Part shown: one piece after another, positions 32,697-41,415 of the stretch
Layout: each line of letters opens with the position of its first letter
How positions within the stretch are numbered: position 1 is the first letter of the stretch
Program-made: the position numbers and the translations under genes
The notes under the pieces: generated by a model
What the model saw: only the letters and a program-made list of their open reading frames with translations
Told to the model about the DNA's origin: nothing
Database searches by the model: none
From: Vacuolonema iberomarrocanum LEGE 07170
Lineage (GTDB): Bacteria > Cyanobacteriota > Cyanobacteriia > Elainellales > Elainellaceae
Assembly: GCA_015207365.1 (NCBI GenBank)
Contig: JADEXA010000044.1
Location: 1 to 64,000 of the forward strand
Length of the DNA stretch: 64,000 bases
Reading direction: 5' to 3'

Positions 32697-34484
32697 TTAT
32701 GCCTCCTGTTGTTGGTAGGCCGCTTTGGCCGCAAGCGTCGCGAGGAGAAAGCAGACGGCAGCATTTGCCAGGAGGAAGACGCGGGCGATCGCCCCACCGC
32801 CCAACCACATCATGCTGGGATCGGCGATCGCACTGACGCCCAAGCACGCCGCAACGCCCAGGCAGCTACCAACCGCAAACCACTTGAGACTGGGGTGCCC
32901 CAAGAACAGGGCGATCAGAGCCAGAGGGATGAGTAAGCTGGCAGTAAGGGGATTGAGCAGAGGACTGGCTTGGATGGCGCTGCCTAGCTCGGGGATGGAG
33001 CTACCGAGGACGCGGAAGGGAGCCTGGGGTAGGTCGAAAGCATAGAGGCCGCGCAGAAAGAATAGACCAGAGCTGCCAAGTACGAGCCCACCAGAGAGGG
33101 AGAAGCTAAACCAGGGCAAGTAGTTGCGCAGGAGCCAGGCCAGCAGGTAAGACCCCAGAACCATCGCGATCTTTGTGGGGAGGACGACCACGCCACCATC
33201 AAACCAGAACTTCAGGTTGAGGTAGCCGTTCTCTTTCATCCAACGGAAAAAGTCGCGGGGCGTGATTTGTCCCTTGAGTGCTAGTTTGACAGCGGCATCG
33301 GCATCCAGATGTCCGGCTCCGTAGTAGTTCAGCTCGTCATTGTTGATCACGCGAGCAGACTTTTTCAGAATCTCTGTGACCTCATCCGGTTCGTCGATGC
33401 CGACAGACTTCACCAGAGCCGCAACGGCTGCAACATGAGGCGAGGCCATGCTAGTTCCCTGGAGGGGAAGGAAGATGGATTGGCCGGTTTCGGGATTGAT
33501 GGTGTTTTGCAAAATACCGCCGTTGGGGTCGTTTTCTGCCAGCGCACCACCAGGGGCTGAAATATCGACACCTGCGCCGTAGTTCGAGTAAGGCGCTTTG
33601 GAGCCGCTAGAATCGATCGCCGAAACGGCAACCACCTGAGGATAGCGGGCGGGGTAAGAGGCCGCGTTGGTATTGGCGTTACCCGCAGCGGCAACGATGA
33701 TCACGCCTTTGTTATGGGCATAGGCGATCGCCTCCCGCAAGACATCAGCATCGCCACCGCCACCAAGGCTGAGGTTAATCACATCGGCGTCATGGTCGGC
33801 GGCAAAGCGAATGGCTTCAGCAATATCCACAACGGTGCCGCCACCGCTGTTACCCAATACCTTCAGGGGCATCAGCGTGGCTTCATAGGCAATCCCTGCG
33901 ACCCCAAAACCGTTGTTAGTGGATTGGGCAATGGTTCCAGCGACATGGGTTCCATGACCGTTATCGTCGATCGCCAACTCCTGGTCATTCACGAAGTCAT
34001 AGCCCTTGACCATATTGGTCTTTTCTAGGTCAGGGACTGGGCTAATGCCTGTGTCAATCACCGCCACGGTCACGCCGCCACCCTTGGTTTCATCCCACGC
34101 GGGCTCAATGTTGATGCTGCGGAAGTTCCATTGCTTGGCGTAGTCGGGGTCGTTGGGTGAAAAGTACGCCTGATACTCGTAGTTGGGGCTGATGGATTCC
34201 GTTAGATCGTCCACTGGCGATCGCTGCAAGGCTTGCAGCGTCTCGCGATCGCCCTCCATGACATACACATTATCGGCCACCGAAAACTCACTGTTCAACC
34301 GGGGCGTGATGCCTGTCTGTTGGGCGATCGCTGTCAGCGCTGCGTCCCGCTCGGAGACCGGAATATCTTCCCGAAAGTCCAGTACGATAGAGTCCCAGAT
34401 ACCTTGCCGTGCCAGTCCTGGAAAGCTGCCCAGCGCTAAAAACACTCCTGCCACAAACAACAAACCCAGGAGGAACCTTTTCAT
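32697..34484 (-). CDS. Membrane-anchored subtilisin-like serine protease (S8)
   Basis: Start chosen at MKRFLLGLLFVAG (34484). Signal/TM segment, an inhibitor-like propeptide (about 30-110), then the S8 domain: VTVAVIDTGISP (Asp144), NGHGTHVAGTIA (His177), VINLSLGGGGD and VAAAGNANTN (oxyanion Asn), QGTSMASPHVAAVAAL (Ser345). The catalytic triad is complete. After the protease comes WMKENGYLNLKFWFDGGV and about five hydrophobic segments (about 430-590), so the protein is probably held in the membrane with the protease outside. The C-terminal membrane domain makes it longer than secreted subtilases. Confidence 0.93.
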   Translation of the reverse strand: MKRFLLGLLFVAGVFLALGSFPGLARQGIWDSIVLDFREDIPVSERDAALTAIAQQTGITPRLNSEFSVADNVYVMEGDRETLQALQRSPVDDLTESISPNYEYQAYFSPNDPDYAKQWNFRSINIEPAWDETKGGGVTVAVIDTGISPVPDLEKTNMVKGYDFVNDQELAIDDNGHGTHVAGTIAQSTNNGFGVAGIAYEATLMPLKVLGNSGGGTVVDIAEAIRFAADHDADVINLSLGGGGDADVLREAIAYAHNKGVIIVAAAGNANTNAASYPARYPQVVAVSAIDSSGSKAPYSNYGAGVDISAPGGALAENDPNGGILQNTINPETGQSIFLPLQGTSMASPHVAAVAALVKSVGIDEPDEVTEILKKSARVINNDELNYYGAGHLDADAAVKLALKGQITPRDFFRWMKENGYLNLKFWFDGGVVVLPTKIAMVLGSYLLAWLLRNYLPWFSFSLSGGLVLGSSGLFFLRGLYAFDLPQAPFRVLGSSIPELGSAIQASPLLNPLTASLLIPLALIALFLGHPSLKWFAVGSCLGVAACLGVSAIADPSMMWLGGGAIARVFLLANAAVCFLLATLAAKAAYQQQEA

Positions 34485-34652
34485 GGTGCGATCGCCCTCT
34501 GACAATTTTGGATGTTAGATTTCGAAATTTAGATTGGCGGTGCTGCTCGTCCGCTTTTGGGTGATCCCCTGATCCAAAAATCTTTTTCCCACCATAACTC
34601 ATGGATTTTGTGTTCGCTGTAACTTGATCTTCTCAATACAGGGGTGATCTGA

Positions 34653-35174
34653 ATGCTGGCGCTAGAAACAGAGCGGCTACTCTTGCGCGAAATGGGGCTT
34701 CATGACGTGGATGCCTTACTGACGACCTTCTCTGATGCGGCAACCATGCGGTTTTACCCAAAGCCTTTTGACCGTCAGATGATGCAAGCCTGGGTCGAAT
34801 GGAACATCCGAGGGTATGCCGAACGGGGGTTTGGCTTGTGGACGCTCATTCTGAAGGAGAGCGGTGAAGTTATTGGGGATTGTGGGTTGGTTGGCCAGCA
34901 AGTAGATGGCACGGATGAGGTGGAAATTGGCTACCATGTCCGTCGCGATTTGTGGGGACAGGGTCTGGCCACAGAAGCGGCTCAAGCGTGCCGCGACTAT
35001 GGCTTCCGTCAGCTCAGGTGCGATCGCCTCATTTCCTTAATTCACCCAGCTAATATGGCCTCCCGTCGTGTCGCAGAGAAAAATGGCATGACGCTAGCCA
35101 AAGAATTCATATGGCGCGGCAAGCCAACTTGTGTGTACGCCATTAGGCAAAACAGGGGTCAGGATCAACGGTGA
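34653..35174 (+). CDS. GNAT-family N-acetyltransferase (RimJ/RimL-like)
   Basis: 173 aa. Opens MLALETERLLLREMGLHDVDALLTTFSD, the usual RimJ/L start. Acetyl-CoA loop region: EIGYHVRRDLWGQGLATEAAQACRDYGF (RxxGxG/A). C-terminus RLISLIHPANMASRRVAEKNGM with the conserved NxxS. GGGGTGAT precedes the start. The acceptor may be a protein N-terminus or small amine. Confidence 0.9.
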   Translation: MLALETERLLLREMGLHDVDALLTTFSDAATMRFYPKPFDRQMMQAWVEWNIRGYAERGFGLWTLILKESGEVIGDCGLVGQQVDGTDEVEIGYHVRRDLWGQGLATEAAQACRDYGFRQLRCDRLISLIHPANMASRRVAEKNGMTLAKEFIWRGKPTCVYAIRQNRGQDQR

Positions 35175-35302
35175 ACAACGGGATGGGATTGAGCAATCGA
35201 CGACCTTTGTTGACGACTCCCTTGAGCCAGCGCAGACCGATTTTGAGATAGCTGATACCCCGTGTCCAATGAGGGTCAACCCTGACTGCCTGACAGAAGT
35301 GA

Positions 35303-35841
35303 GTGAAAGATGAACCACTCTCTATACGAGCACAATATTCAAAGCTAGTAAATCCAATTCATCGTTTTCTTTGTCATACAAAAGATATTGGCTATCCGGT
35401 TCATTTAATCGGACAAGAAAAAACAGGTGCGTTTTACGATCATCTACAAATGATCGAGAAAGATGCTCCAATGGGGTGTTTATTTATTCCTGATGGACAT
35501 TACATTAGTGAAGAGGTTTATCATCGGCCTGACCCCAAAACTCCATATGGTAGAGATACAAACTATGGAGTTAAAGTATTTATCAAACTTGACTCCTATC
35601 ATCAAATGATTCTGAACATCCCAACTGGAAAAAACGTTGAGAGTCCATATCTAGTCCGAAGTTAAAAGATTTGATTGGTGCTGCCAACATATTCGCAACT
35701 CTGCCTGAACTCCTTAGCTATCGGCATGAAGGTGGCTTTCTTCCCGTGGAATTAGCAAACGGAGTAGCTTCTTTGTCCAAATATCCATCTGCTCGAATAT
35801 TAAAAATATTCGCTGAGGATAGCTTTAAAGCATCTTTGTAG
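35303..35841 (+). pseudogene. Truncated and frameshifted remnant, family uncertain
   Basis: The first open piece (35303-35665) reads ...NPIHRFLCHTKDIGYPVHLIGQEKTGAFYDHL... LFIPDGHYISEEVYHRP. A one-base frame change near 35650 continues as PKLKDLIGAANIFATLPELLSYRHEGGFLPVELANGVASLSKYPSARILKIF and stops at 35841. The two parts read as one C-terminal domain with no start signal, so this looks like the tail of a much longer protein. The VELANGVASLSKYPSA end resembles C-termini of large nuclease-type proteins I cannot name securely. Confidence 0.6.
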
Positions 35842-36121
35842 AAAGCCATGACTATATGGATAACTACCCTTCCTTTTTCAAAATTGGATCGAAGTCCGAT
35901 TCTTGCATAAAGGAAAACAATGCAATTGCATTCAAAAGCTAGGTATTACGCAAGAGGAACACAAAGCTGAATAGAGTGCTATAAAGGGTAGTTTTACAAC
36001 TGAAAGCTCTAAGTTGATTTTGTTTATCTAGTTGAACTTTCATCTATTCAGCTTTTACTCAAACTTAGCCAAGTACTATTTCATCTAGAATCACAGATTC
36101 AAGAAATTGGCTTAGCCGAAG

Positions 36122-37633
36122 TCAACGAATGTCATAGCCGAAGAGATTGGGATTGACCTCATCTAGCGAGAGATCGGCCAAGCCGTAGTCTGCCCAGCGG
36201 CGAGTGACCATCTTTGCGGTGTCGGGCTCGGGCTTGAGTTCGTCGTTCCAGGGGCGATCCGTTTCAGGATAAACCTTGGTGGTGGCGTCGATGCCCATTT
36301 TGCTGCCCAGCCCAGCCCGCTCGGTTGCGAAGTCCAGATGGTCGAAGGGGTTGTCGGGCAGGATGAATACATCCCGTGCCGGATCCACCTTTGAGGTAAT
36401 CGACCACATCACCTGACGGGGATCGCGCACATTGATGTCCTTGTCGACGACCACCACGAATTTGGTGTAGGTGAACTGGGGAAGGGCACTCCAAAATGCC
36501 AGCGCGGCGCGCCGCGCTTGCCCTGGGTAAGCTTTGTCGATGGAGAGGACAGCGGCCTTATAGCTCAGCCCTTCCATGGGTAGGAAGAAGTCCACAATTT
36601 CTGGCACTTGTTGGCGCAGGATGGGATTGTAGATGCGGTTGAGAGCGATCGCCAACATCGCATCTTCTTTCGGGGGGCGACCGCTAAAGGTCGTCATATA
36701 AATGGGTTGCTTACGGTGAGTCATGCAATGGAAGTGGAGCAGGGGCGCTTGCTCATTCACCCCGCCATAGAAACCCATGTGATCGCCCGCTGGCCCATCG
36801 ACTGCCGTTTCGCCTGGGGTAATGGTGCCCTCCAGCACGAATTCTGCTGCGGCTGGCACTTCTAGATCGACCGTCTTGCACTTCGCTAAATGAAGGCCGC
36901 TTCCTGCATAGAGTCCGGCAAAGAGCCATTCCGACAGGTCGATGGGTAGAGGGGTTGCGGCTGCCATGATGACGAGTGGGTCCACGCCGATGGCGATCGC
37001 CACCTCCAGCTTTTCACCCCGCTCTGCCGCCTTTCGCAGATGGCGTGTTGCGCCCCGCACTGAGAGCCACTGCACTGTCATGGTGTTCTTCGACTGCAAC
37101 TGCAACCGATAGACCCCCACATTTACAATTTTGGATTCTGGGTCTTTTGTGATCATCAGCCCCAGCGTCAGTACCTTGCCTGCGTCACCGGGATAGACCT
37201 GCAGTAGGGGTAGTTTCGTCAGATCGACGGCCTCATCCTTCAGAACCACCTGCTGGCAGGGTGGAAGCAAATCTCGGCTGGGTTTTGCCTTCACCACATC
37301 AAACAGTACTTTGCCCAATTCCACGGCCTGGGAAATCTTCTTGGGTGGCCGGGGTTGATACAAGAGCGCTAGCTTTTTGCCCAGCTCTTCCAGGTCGGCG
37401 GGCTGCTCCATATTCATCGCCCAGCAAACTCGCTCCACTGTGCCCATTACGTTGATGGCCAGGGGATACTCTGCACCCTTGACATTTTCAAACAGCAATG
37501 CGGGGCCGCCCGCCTGCATCAAGCGATTGCTGATTTCTGAAATTTCTAGATGCGAATCAACAGGAACGCTGATCCGCCGCAGTTGGCCGCGCTCTTCGAG
37601 TAGTTTGAGGAAGCCCCGCAGATCTCTTGGCAT
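36122..37633 (-). CDS. ubiD: UbiD-family prenylated-FMN decarboxylase
   Basis: Decarboxylates aromatic acids such as 4-hydroxybenzoate derivatives, needed for plastoquinone-type quinone synthesis in cyanobacteria; needs prFMN made by UbiX. 503 aa, normal UbiD length. Opens MPRDLRGFLKLLEERGQLRRI. Includes RLQLQSKNTMTVQWLSVRGATRHLRKA, ALLFENVKGAEYPLAINVMGTVER, and the late motif EGTITPGETAVDGPAGDHMGFYGG carrying the Glu/His cofactor residues. Downstream AGLGSKMGIDATTK is the conserved C-terminal strand. UbiX is not in the window. The 280 bp to the left have no gene. Confidence 0.94.
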   Translation of the reverse strand: MPRDLRGFLKLLEERGQLRRISVPVDSHLEISEISNRLMQAGGPALLFENVKGAEYPLAINVMGTVERVCWAMNMEQPADLEELGKKLALLYQPRPPKKISQAVELGKVLFDVVKAKPSRDLLPPCQQVVLKDEAVDLTKLPLLQVYPGDAGKVLTLGLMITKDPESKIVNVGVYRLQLQSKNTMTVQWLSVRGATRHLRKAAERGEKLEVAIAIGVDPLVIMAAATPLPIDLSEWLFAGLYAGSGLHLAKCKTVDLEVPAAAEFVLEGTITPGETAVDGPAGDHMGFYGGVNEQAPLLHFHCMTHRKQPIYMTTFSGRPPKEDAMLAIALNRIYNPILRQQVPEIVDFFLPMEGLSYKAAVLSIDKAYPGQARRAALAFWSALPQFTYTKFVVVVDKDINVRDPRQVMWSITSKVDPARDVFILPDNPFDHLDFATERAGLGSKMGIDATTKVYPETDRPWNDELKPEPDTAKMVTRRWADYGLADLSLDEVNPNLFGYDIR

Positions 37634-37797
37634 GATGAAGAACTGTAAACGCTGCTCTCATTATCAGGGATCAAACCCCTTCAGTGATTCTGAATTTTGG
37701 ACTTGCTGCTGGGATGGGGGCGCAGCGCAGTATGGTTGGAAGAAGGCGCTCGCGCCTTGGGGCGTAACAAAGCAATTGACAACGTTGTAGACGCAAG

Positions 37798-38697
37798 ATG
37801 GAACGGTTGCTCAACAAAAGTCGTAAAGCTCTGGTGCTGGCATTGACCGACCCACTAGAGTTTGGCCATCGTCTACGTCTGTTTCTGAATGAGACGATCC
37901 AGCGACGATTTCCGCGCAAACCAGAATCTGCAAAGTCAGGCAAGATTCGGCGGAACGGCGTGGTTTTCCGCATTGACTTGGCGCTAGACCCGGTGATGGA
38001 ATCCATGTACTTCAGGACTTACCAATCCGATTTGGTTGCCCTCATGGAGCGGATCTTGCGACCAGGCGATAGTTTTATTGATGTGGGGGCAAATGTTGGG
38101 TATGTCTCGGCGATCGCCCTTAGCTTGGTGGGGCGCAAGGGTCAGGTGCATGCGTTTGAACCCGTCCCGCAATACGCCGATCGCTTGCGCCACGTGCAAC
38201 AGGACAACCCTCGCTATAACCTGCAAGTCAACCCCGTTGCCCTATCCGACCAGCCTGGGATCGCCACCATTTGTGTCACGAACCTACCCAATATTGGCTG
38301 GAACACGATGGTGCCTCAATTCATGGGACGCAGTACCGTCCAAGCAGAAGTCGACGTTTCTGTTACGACCCTCGATCGCTACCTGACAACCACTACCGTC
38401 CCCAACTTGCGCCTGATTAAAATCGACACCGAAGGCTACGAATTCCCTGTCCTGAAAGGACTACAGACTACCCTGTCTAGCTGTGACCCATTACCAGCCC
38501 TGGTGGTAGAAATTGCCCCGGCGGCCTATCCTAACCTGGGCATGTCCCTCGCAGAATTGGCCATATTTATGCGTAATCTAGGCTATCAGTCATGGGATAT
38601 GGCGATCGCTCATCCTGTAGAAATTACAGAGCTAACTCAAACGACCGATGTCGTCTTTTTGTCACGGGCTTTCATATCAACTTATGAGCCACAGTGA
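37798..38697 (+). CDS. FkbM-family methyltransferase
   Basis: SAM-dependent O-methyltransferase, 299 aa. Motif I: GDSFIDVGANVGYVSAIALSLVGRKGQVHAFEPVP; further LRLIKIDTEGYEFPVLKGL, the FkbM signature DTEGxE. Often methylates sugars or polyketides at the cell surface. A positively charged start (LNKSRKALVLALTDPLEFGHRLRL) precedes the domain. Divergent from ubiD by about 165 bp. Confidence 0.9.
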   Translation: MERLLNKSRKALVLALTDPLEFGHRLRLFLNETIQRRFPRKPESAKSGKIRRNGVVFRIDLALDPVMESMYFRTYQSDLVALMERILRPGDSFIDVGANVGYVSAIALSLVGRKGQVHAFEPVPQYADRLRHVQQDNPRYNLQVNPVALSDQPGIATICVTNLPNIGWNTMVPQFMGRSTVQAEVDVSVTTLDRYLTTTTVPNLRLIKIDTEGYEFPVLKGLQTTLSSCDPLPALVVEIAPAAYPNLGMSLAELAIFMRNLGYQSWDMAIAHPVEITELTQTTDVVFLSRAFISTYEPQ

Positions 38698-38905
38698 CCA
38701 TTTATTTCTTCTTTAAATAAGACAGCTTCCTGTAAAGAATTTAAAATATTCCCTGTTTATCGTTCGTTTAGCGCGTCTAAATGGGCAGCATAGGCACTAA
38801 TTCGGTAAGCACCCGTTTTTTGTCAATGTTTGCGTAATGCAGAGGTGCTTTAGTGAAGCCTTTCGTAAGGTGCGATACACACACTTAGTTCAAAAAGGAT
38901 TTCTA

Positions 38906-39340
38906 ATGAAAAGACTCTCAGGCCGGGGCATTCGTAACCTAATTGGCTCGACTCTCCTAGTGGGTACGATGATGATCCCCACCGTTGGCGTGGCTATGAC
39001 TCTGTCACCCGGCGAAAAGCAAAACGGCGTCATTTTGGAAGAAACTGGACAGTTGGCATCGGGCGATTTTGTGTTGGAATCCGATAACAGCCTCTATGAC
39101 GTATACGAATTCAGTGGTGAGGCAGGTCAAACCGTCGTCATCACCATGACAAGCGACGAGTTCGACACCTATCTAGGACTGCTCGGTCCATCCGGAGATG
39201 TTGTCGCCGAAAATGATGACTCCAATGGCACAACCGACTCTGAAATCGTTGTCACATTGCCTTCCTCTGGAACCTATACTGTCATCGCCAATGCGTATGA
39301 CCAAACAGGTCGGGGCAGCTATTCCTTGATTGTTGAATAA
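38906..39340 (+). CDS. Exported protein with a PPC (pre-peptidase C-terminal) domain
   Basis: Start at 38906 (AAGGA upstream; MKRLSGRGIRNLIGSTLLVGTMMIP). Signal peptide about 1-32. The mature 110 residues form one PPC beta-sandwich: YDVYEFSGEAGQTVVITMTSDEFDTYLGLLGPSG ... TDSEIVVTLPSSGTYTVIANAYDQTGRGSYSL. No protease domain. Such small PPC proteins are common secreted proteins in cyanobacteria; role unknown. Followed by a terminator-like hairpin. Confidence 0.85.
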   Translation: MKRLSGRGIRNLIGSTLLVGTMMIPTVGVAMTLSPGEKQNGVILEETGQLASGDFVLESDNSLYDVYEFSGEAGQTVVITMTSDEFDTYLGLLGPSGDVVAENDDSNGTTDSEIVVTLPSSGTYTVIANAYDQTGRGSYSLIVE

Positions 39341-39375
39341 GAATGTTTGCCCGTTTCAAGTAATCCATTGATTTA

Positions 39376-39410
39376 GACCCCAGAGTTCTACATCGAACCC
39401 TGGGGTCTTG
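39376..39410 (+). terminator. Hairpin after the PPC gene, terminator-like
   Basis: GACCCCAGAGTTC / GAACCCTGGGGTC, a 13-bp stem with one mismatch and a 6-base loop, then TTGG. The U-tract is weak, so termination is likely but not certain. Confidence 0.5.
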
Positions 39411-39434
39411 GTGTAAGACTAAATTGATATTAAG

Positions 39435-39501
39435 AAACCTCTTTATATATTCTGTGAAATGCTTGCAGTGCAAGCATTTCACAGAATATATAAAGAGGTT
39501 T
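39435..39501. repeat. 33-bp inverted repeat, almost no loop
   Basis: Exact inverse arms 39435-39467 and 39469-39501, central CTTGCA-G-TGCAAG. It could terminate transcription from both sides or be another palindromic element. No ORF. Confidence 0.85.
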
Positions 39502-39696
39502 TCTAGGCTGGATTCGATGTAAGAGAGCTTCTGGATTTTGTCAGAGCGCGATCGCCCCACAATAGACTCTGCTTACTCCAGTATCACCTCATGTGTGTGA
39601 CTCATCTCATGCCAGATGCACAAGGGATATCTGAAGATAGGCTGTGTCTACCGCTTCTCAAAAAAGCCTAATTCTGCTTCTCCGCATCAAGCAAAA

Positions 39697-39743
39697 CGCC
39701 CCAGGAAGGACTCGAACCTTCGACCGACTGCTTAGAAGGCAGT
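39697..39743 (-). tRNA. 3' fragment of tRNA-Arg(UCU), no D-arm or 5' half
   Basis: On the minus strand: anticodon stem-loop ACTGC-CTTCTAA-GCAGT (anticodon TCT), variable CGGTC, T-arm GAAGG-TTCGAGT-CCTTC, acceptor CTGGGGC plus G. No matching D-arm or GCCCCAG acceptor 5' strand lies beyond it; the neighbouring AT-rich DNA does not fold as one. Such 3' tRNA fragments mark where integrative elements attach, so this is a candidate att site at the edge of the defence island. Confidence 0.8.
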
Positions 39744-39867
39744 TGAAAATCTTTTATTGAAAGGCTTTCAGGTGCATTCGGAAAACGCTACTCCCAAATT
39801 ACGCCCAATCCTCTTATCTTCATCATTCCTTCATGTGGGCGATCGCCTTATCCGCTCCTTCTGCCGT

Positions 39868-39896
39868 TGTGCATGACCCAAACTGTTTGGGTGAAG
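39868..39896 (+). repeat. 29-bp direct repeat, left copy
   Basis: TGTGCATGACCCAAAC-T-GTTTGG-G-TGAAGA. It recurs at 47476-47504 with two mismatches, one on each side of the regulator plus Shango region. The 39502-39998 stretch otherwise holds only the tRNA fragment and a second weaker CCAAACTGCTTGGG. Confidence 0.78.
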
Positions 39897-39998
39897 ATCA
39901 CTTCGTCCCGGCTCCAAACTGCTTGGGTAAATCTCAAGGGCTATCCTCAAGCCAAAGGATTGCTCTAATTTCTCATGTTCTCAATTGAAAAACTCTTT

Positions 39999-40223
39999 CT
40001 ACTCATCCTCATCTCCATCAGGGACGTAGCACATGAAATCTCCAGGCTGGGCGTTAAATGCCTTGCAGATAGCATCCTGGGTTTCTTTTGATGGGAATGC
40101 CTCTGGATTGTTGTAAAGCCTGTAAGCGGTTGCCTGAGATAAACCCGTGATTTTCCAGAACTCATAGGCGTTCTTACATCCCTGAGCTTTGGCAAATTCA
40201 GCAATGGTGTTGTTTATACTCAT
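39999..40223 (-). CDS. XRE/Cro-like HTH regulator, 74 aa
   Basis: Short single-domain DNA-binding protein: AYEFWKITGLSQATAYRLYNN is a helix-turn-helix and FPSKETQDAICKAFNAQPGDFMCYVPDGDEDE the typical tail of a Cro/C1-type regulator. Its promoter region holds repeated CCATGAyAGTA boxes (40225-40235, 40281-40291). Likely autoregulates and may control the divergent gene at 40397. Confidence 0.85.
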   Translation of the reverse strand: MSINNTIAEFAKAQGCKNAYEFWKITGLSQATAYRLYNNPEAFPSKETQDAICKAFNAQPGDFMCYVPDGDEDE

Positions 40224-40224
40224 C

Positions 40225-40291
40225 CCATGACAGTATCACTCCCATGAAATGAGTGGTTTTACATCATGGTTATTGTCATGCCATGATAGTA
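40225..40291. promoter_or_regulatory. Candidate operator of the XRE-like regulator
   Basis: CCATGACAGTA (40225-40235) and CCATGATAGTA (40281-40291) lie between the regulator start at 40223 and the divergent gene. TCATGCCATGA and related CATG motifs fill the interval. Confidence 0.5.
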
Positions 40292-40396
40292 GTCATGCGG
40301 TGAATCGCTTCTTGCTATCCCGCTAACTAATGACAAAGCCCAGTCCTACAGCCTGGACAACTAGAGGACTGGGCGACTCACAATGGAGTTATATCT

Positions 40397-40735
40397 ATGA
40401 TGACAGAAACCGGACAAACCGTTGATACAAACACGATCGCCCCTCAAATTGCCTCAGAACGTCTGTCAGATGAATCTGAGACAAGTCGAGAAGGGACAGA
40501 AGGGACGCGGGTTCCTCCTCTGTCAGAACATCCGCTAATTGATTTGCGCGATCGCCCCTCTCCAGAAATTCTGAGAGTACTAGCGATCGGCTCTCCCCAG
40601 ATAGTGAATAATTTTGTGATGACCATGTTTCAACTGGGATATGCTCGCCCGGAGGAATGGTCACGGCAACTGCCGACGGTGAATCCTGGTGAGATCATGC
40701 GGATTCTCACCAAGCGGGTAATGTTGTCGGAATAG
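40397..40735 (+). CDS. Small conserved-looking hypothetical protein, 112 aa
   Basis: Ribosome-binding site GGAG; start MMTETGQ. A disordered acidic N-terminus is followed by a compact domain: PSPEILRVLAIGSPQIVNNFVMTMFQLGYARPEEWSRQLPTVNPGEIMRILTKRV. The GSPxxVxxFxxxxxxLGF pattern recalls short cyanobacterial proteins on plasmids and islands, function unknown. Divergent from the HTH gene across the operator region. Confidence 0.68.
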   Translation: MMTETGQTVDTNTIAPQIASERLSDESETSREGTEGTRVPPLSEHPLIDLRDRPSPEILRVLAIGSPQIVNNFVMTMFQLGYARPEEWSRQLPTVNPGEIMRILTKRVMLSE

Positions 40736-41415
40736 GGAGCCTGATGCCGGAGAGCATCTGGTTTGTAATGGGCGATTGCTCATCTCGACTCAAGTTTGCT
40801 GGAATTGAGAGTGCGATCGCCTTTCTCATTAATCACAAGACCAAAATTCGTAAGATTTCCAGTCGCGCCCATTCAAAGGCGGCAGTGCGTTGGTTCTTAT
40901 GGTTGAAGCTGGAATGATCATAGTCCGCCAGATCATCGCGCAGCGGCTTGCAGTTGGTCGGAAAAGTCGGGCTCCATCTGCCAGGTTCATGATGGAGCGA
41001 TCCTCTCTACCACGGCTCACTAACAAGCGACTCTTCACCAGCTCGGTCAGCGCGGTTTTAGGGCTAGTGTATGTTAGTTGAGATAGTTGCGATGGGTACT
41101 CTGTGCAGAGAAGCGTAGAGGTAGAAAACTGATCTCTGATGTAGAAATCTTAACCACCTAGGATTCACATGTAGAGATTCACGAGAACCAGAGCCAGAAA
41201 GCTTTTGGCGATGAAACCAAGAGGCGCTTCAATATCGAGACTGATCTGTAAATGATGCGTCGTCAACCTAAAGGCGTCTAAATCGCCAGATTTATTGCGT
41301 TTTTTTGGTTTGCGATCGCTCCAAATCTCATATTCCTCGTCAGGCTTGACTGACAAGGTTCCAGGGATTTTACAAGTCAGTGCAGAGACACCCTTAGTCA
41401 TGGGGCATAGTCAAG
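40736..41415. other. Intergenic between small gene and Shango operon
   Basis: A 57-codon ORF (ATG at 40744: MPESIWFVMGDCSS...) is open but lacks a clear ribosome-binding site; I do not call it a gene. The Shango promoter probably lies between about 41290 and 41400. No strong boxes. Confidence 0.35.

Noticed and set aside
39697..39850. Complete tRNA gene or group I intron-split tRNA
   Set aside because: No D-arm or matching 5' acceptor strand within reach, and no intron core seen.
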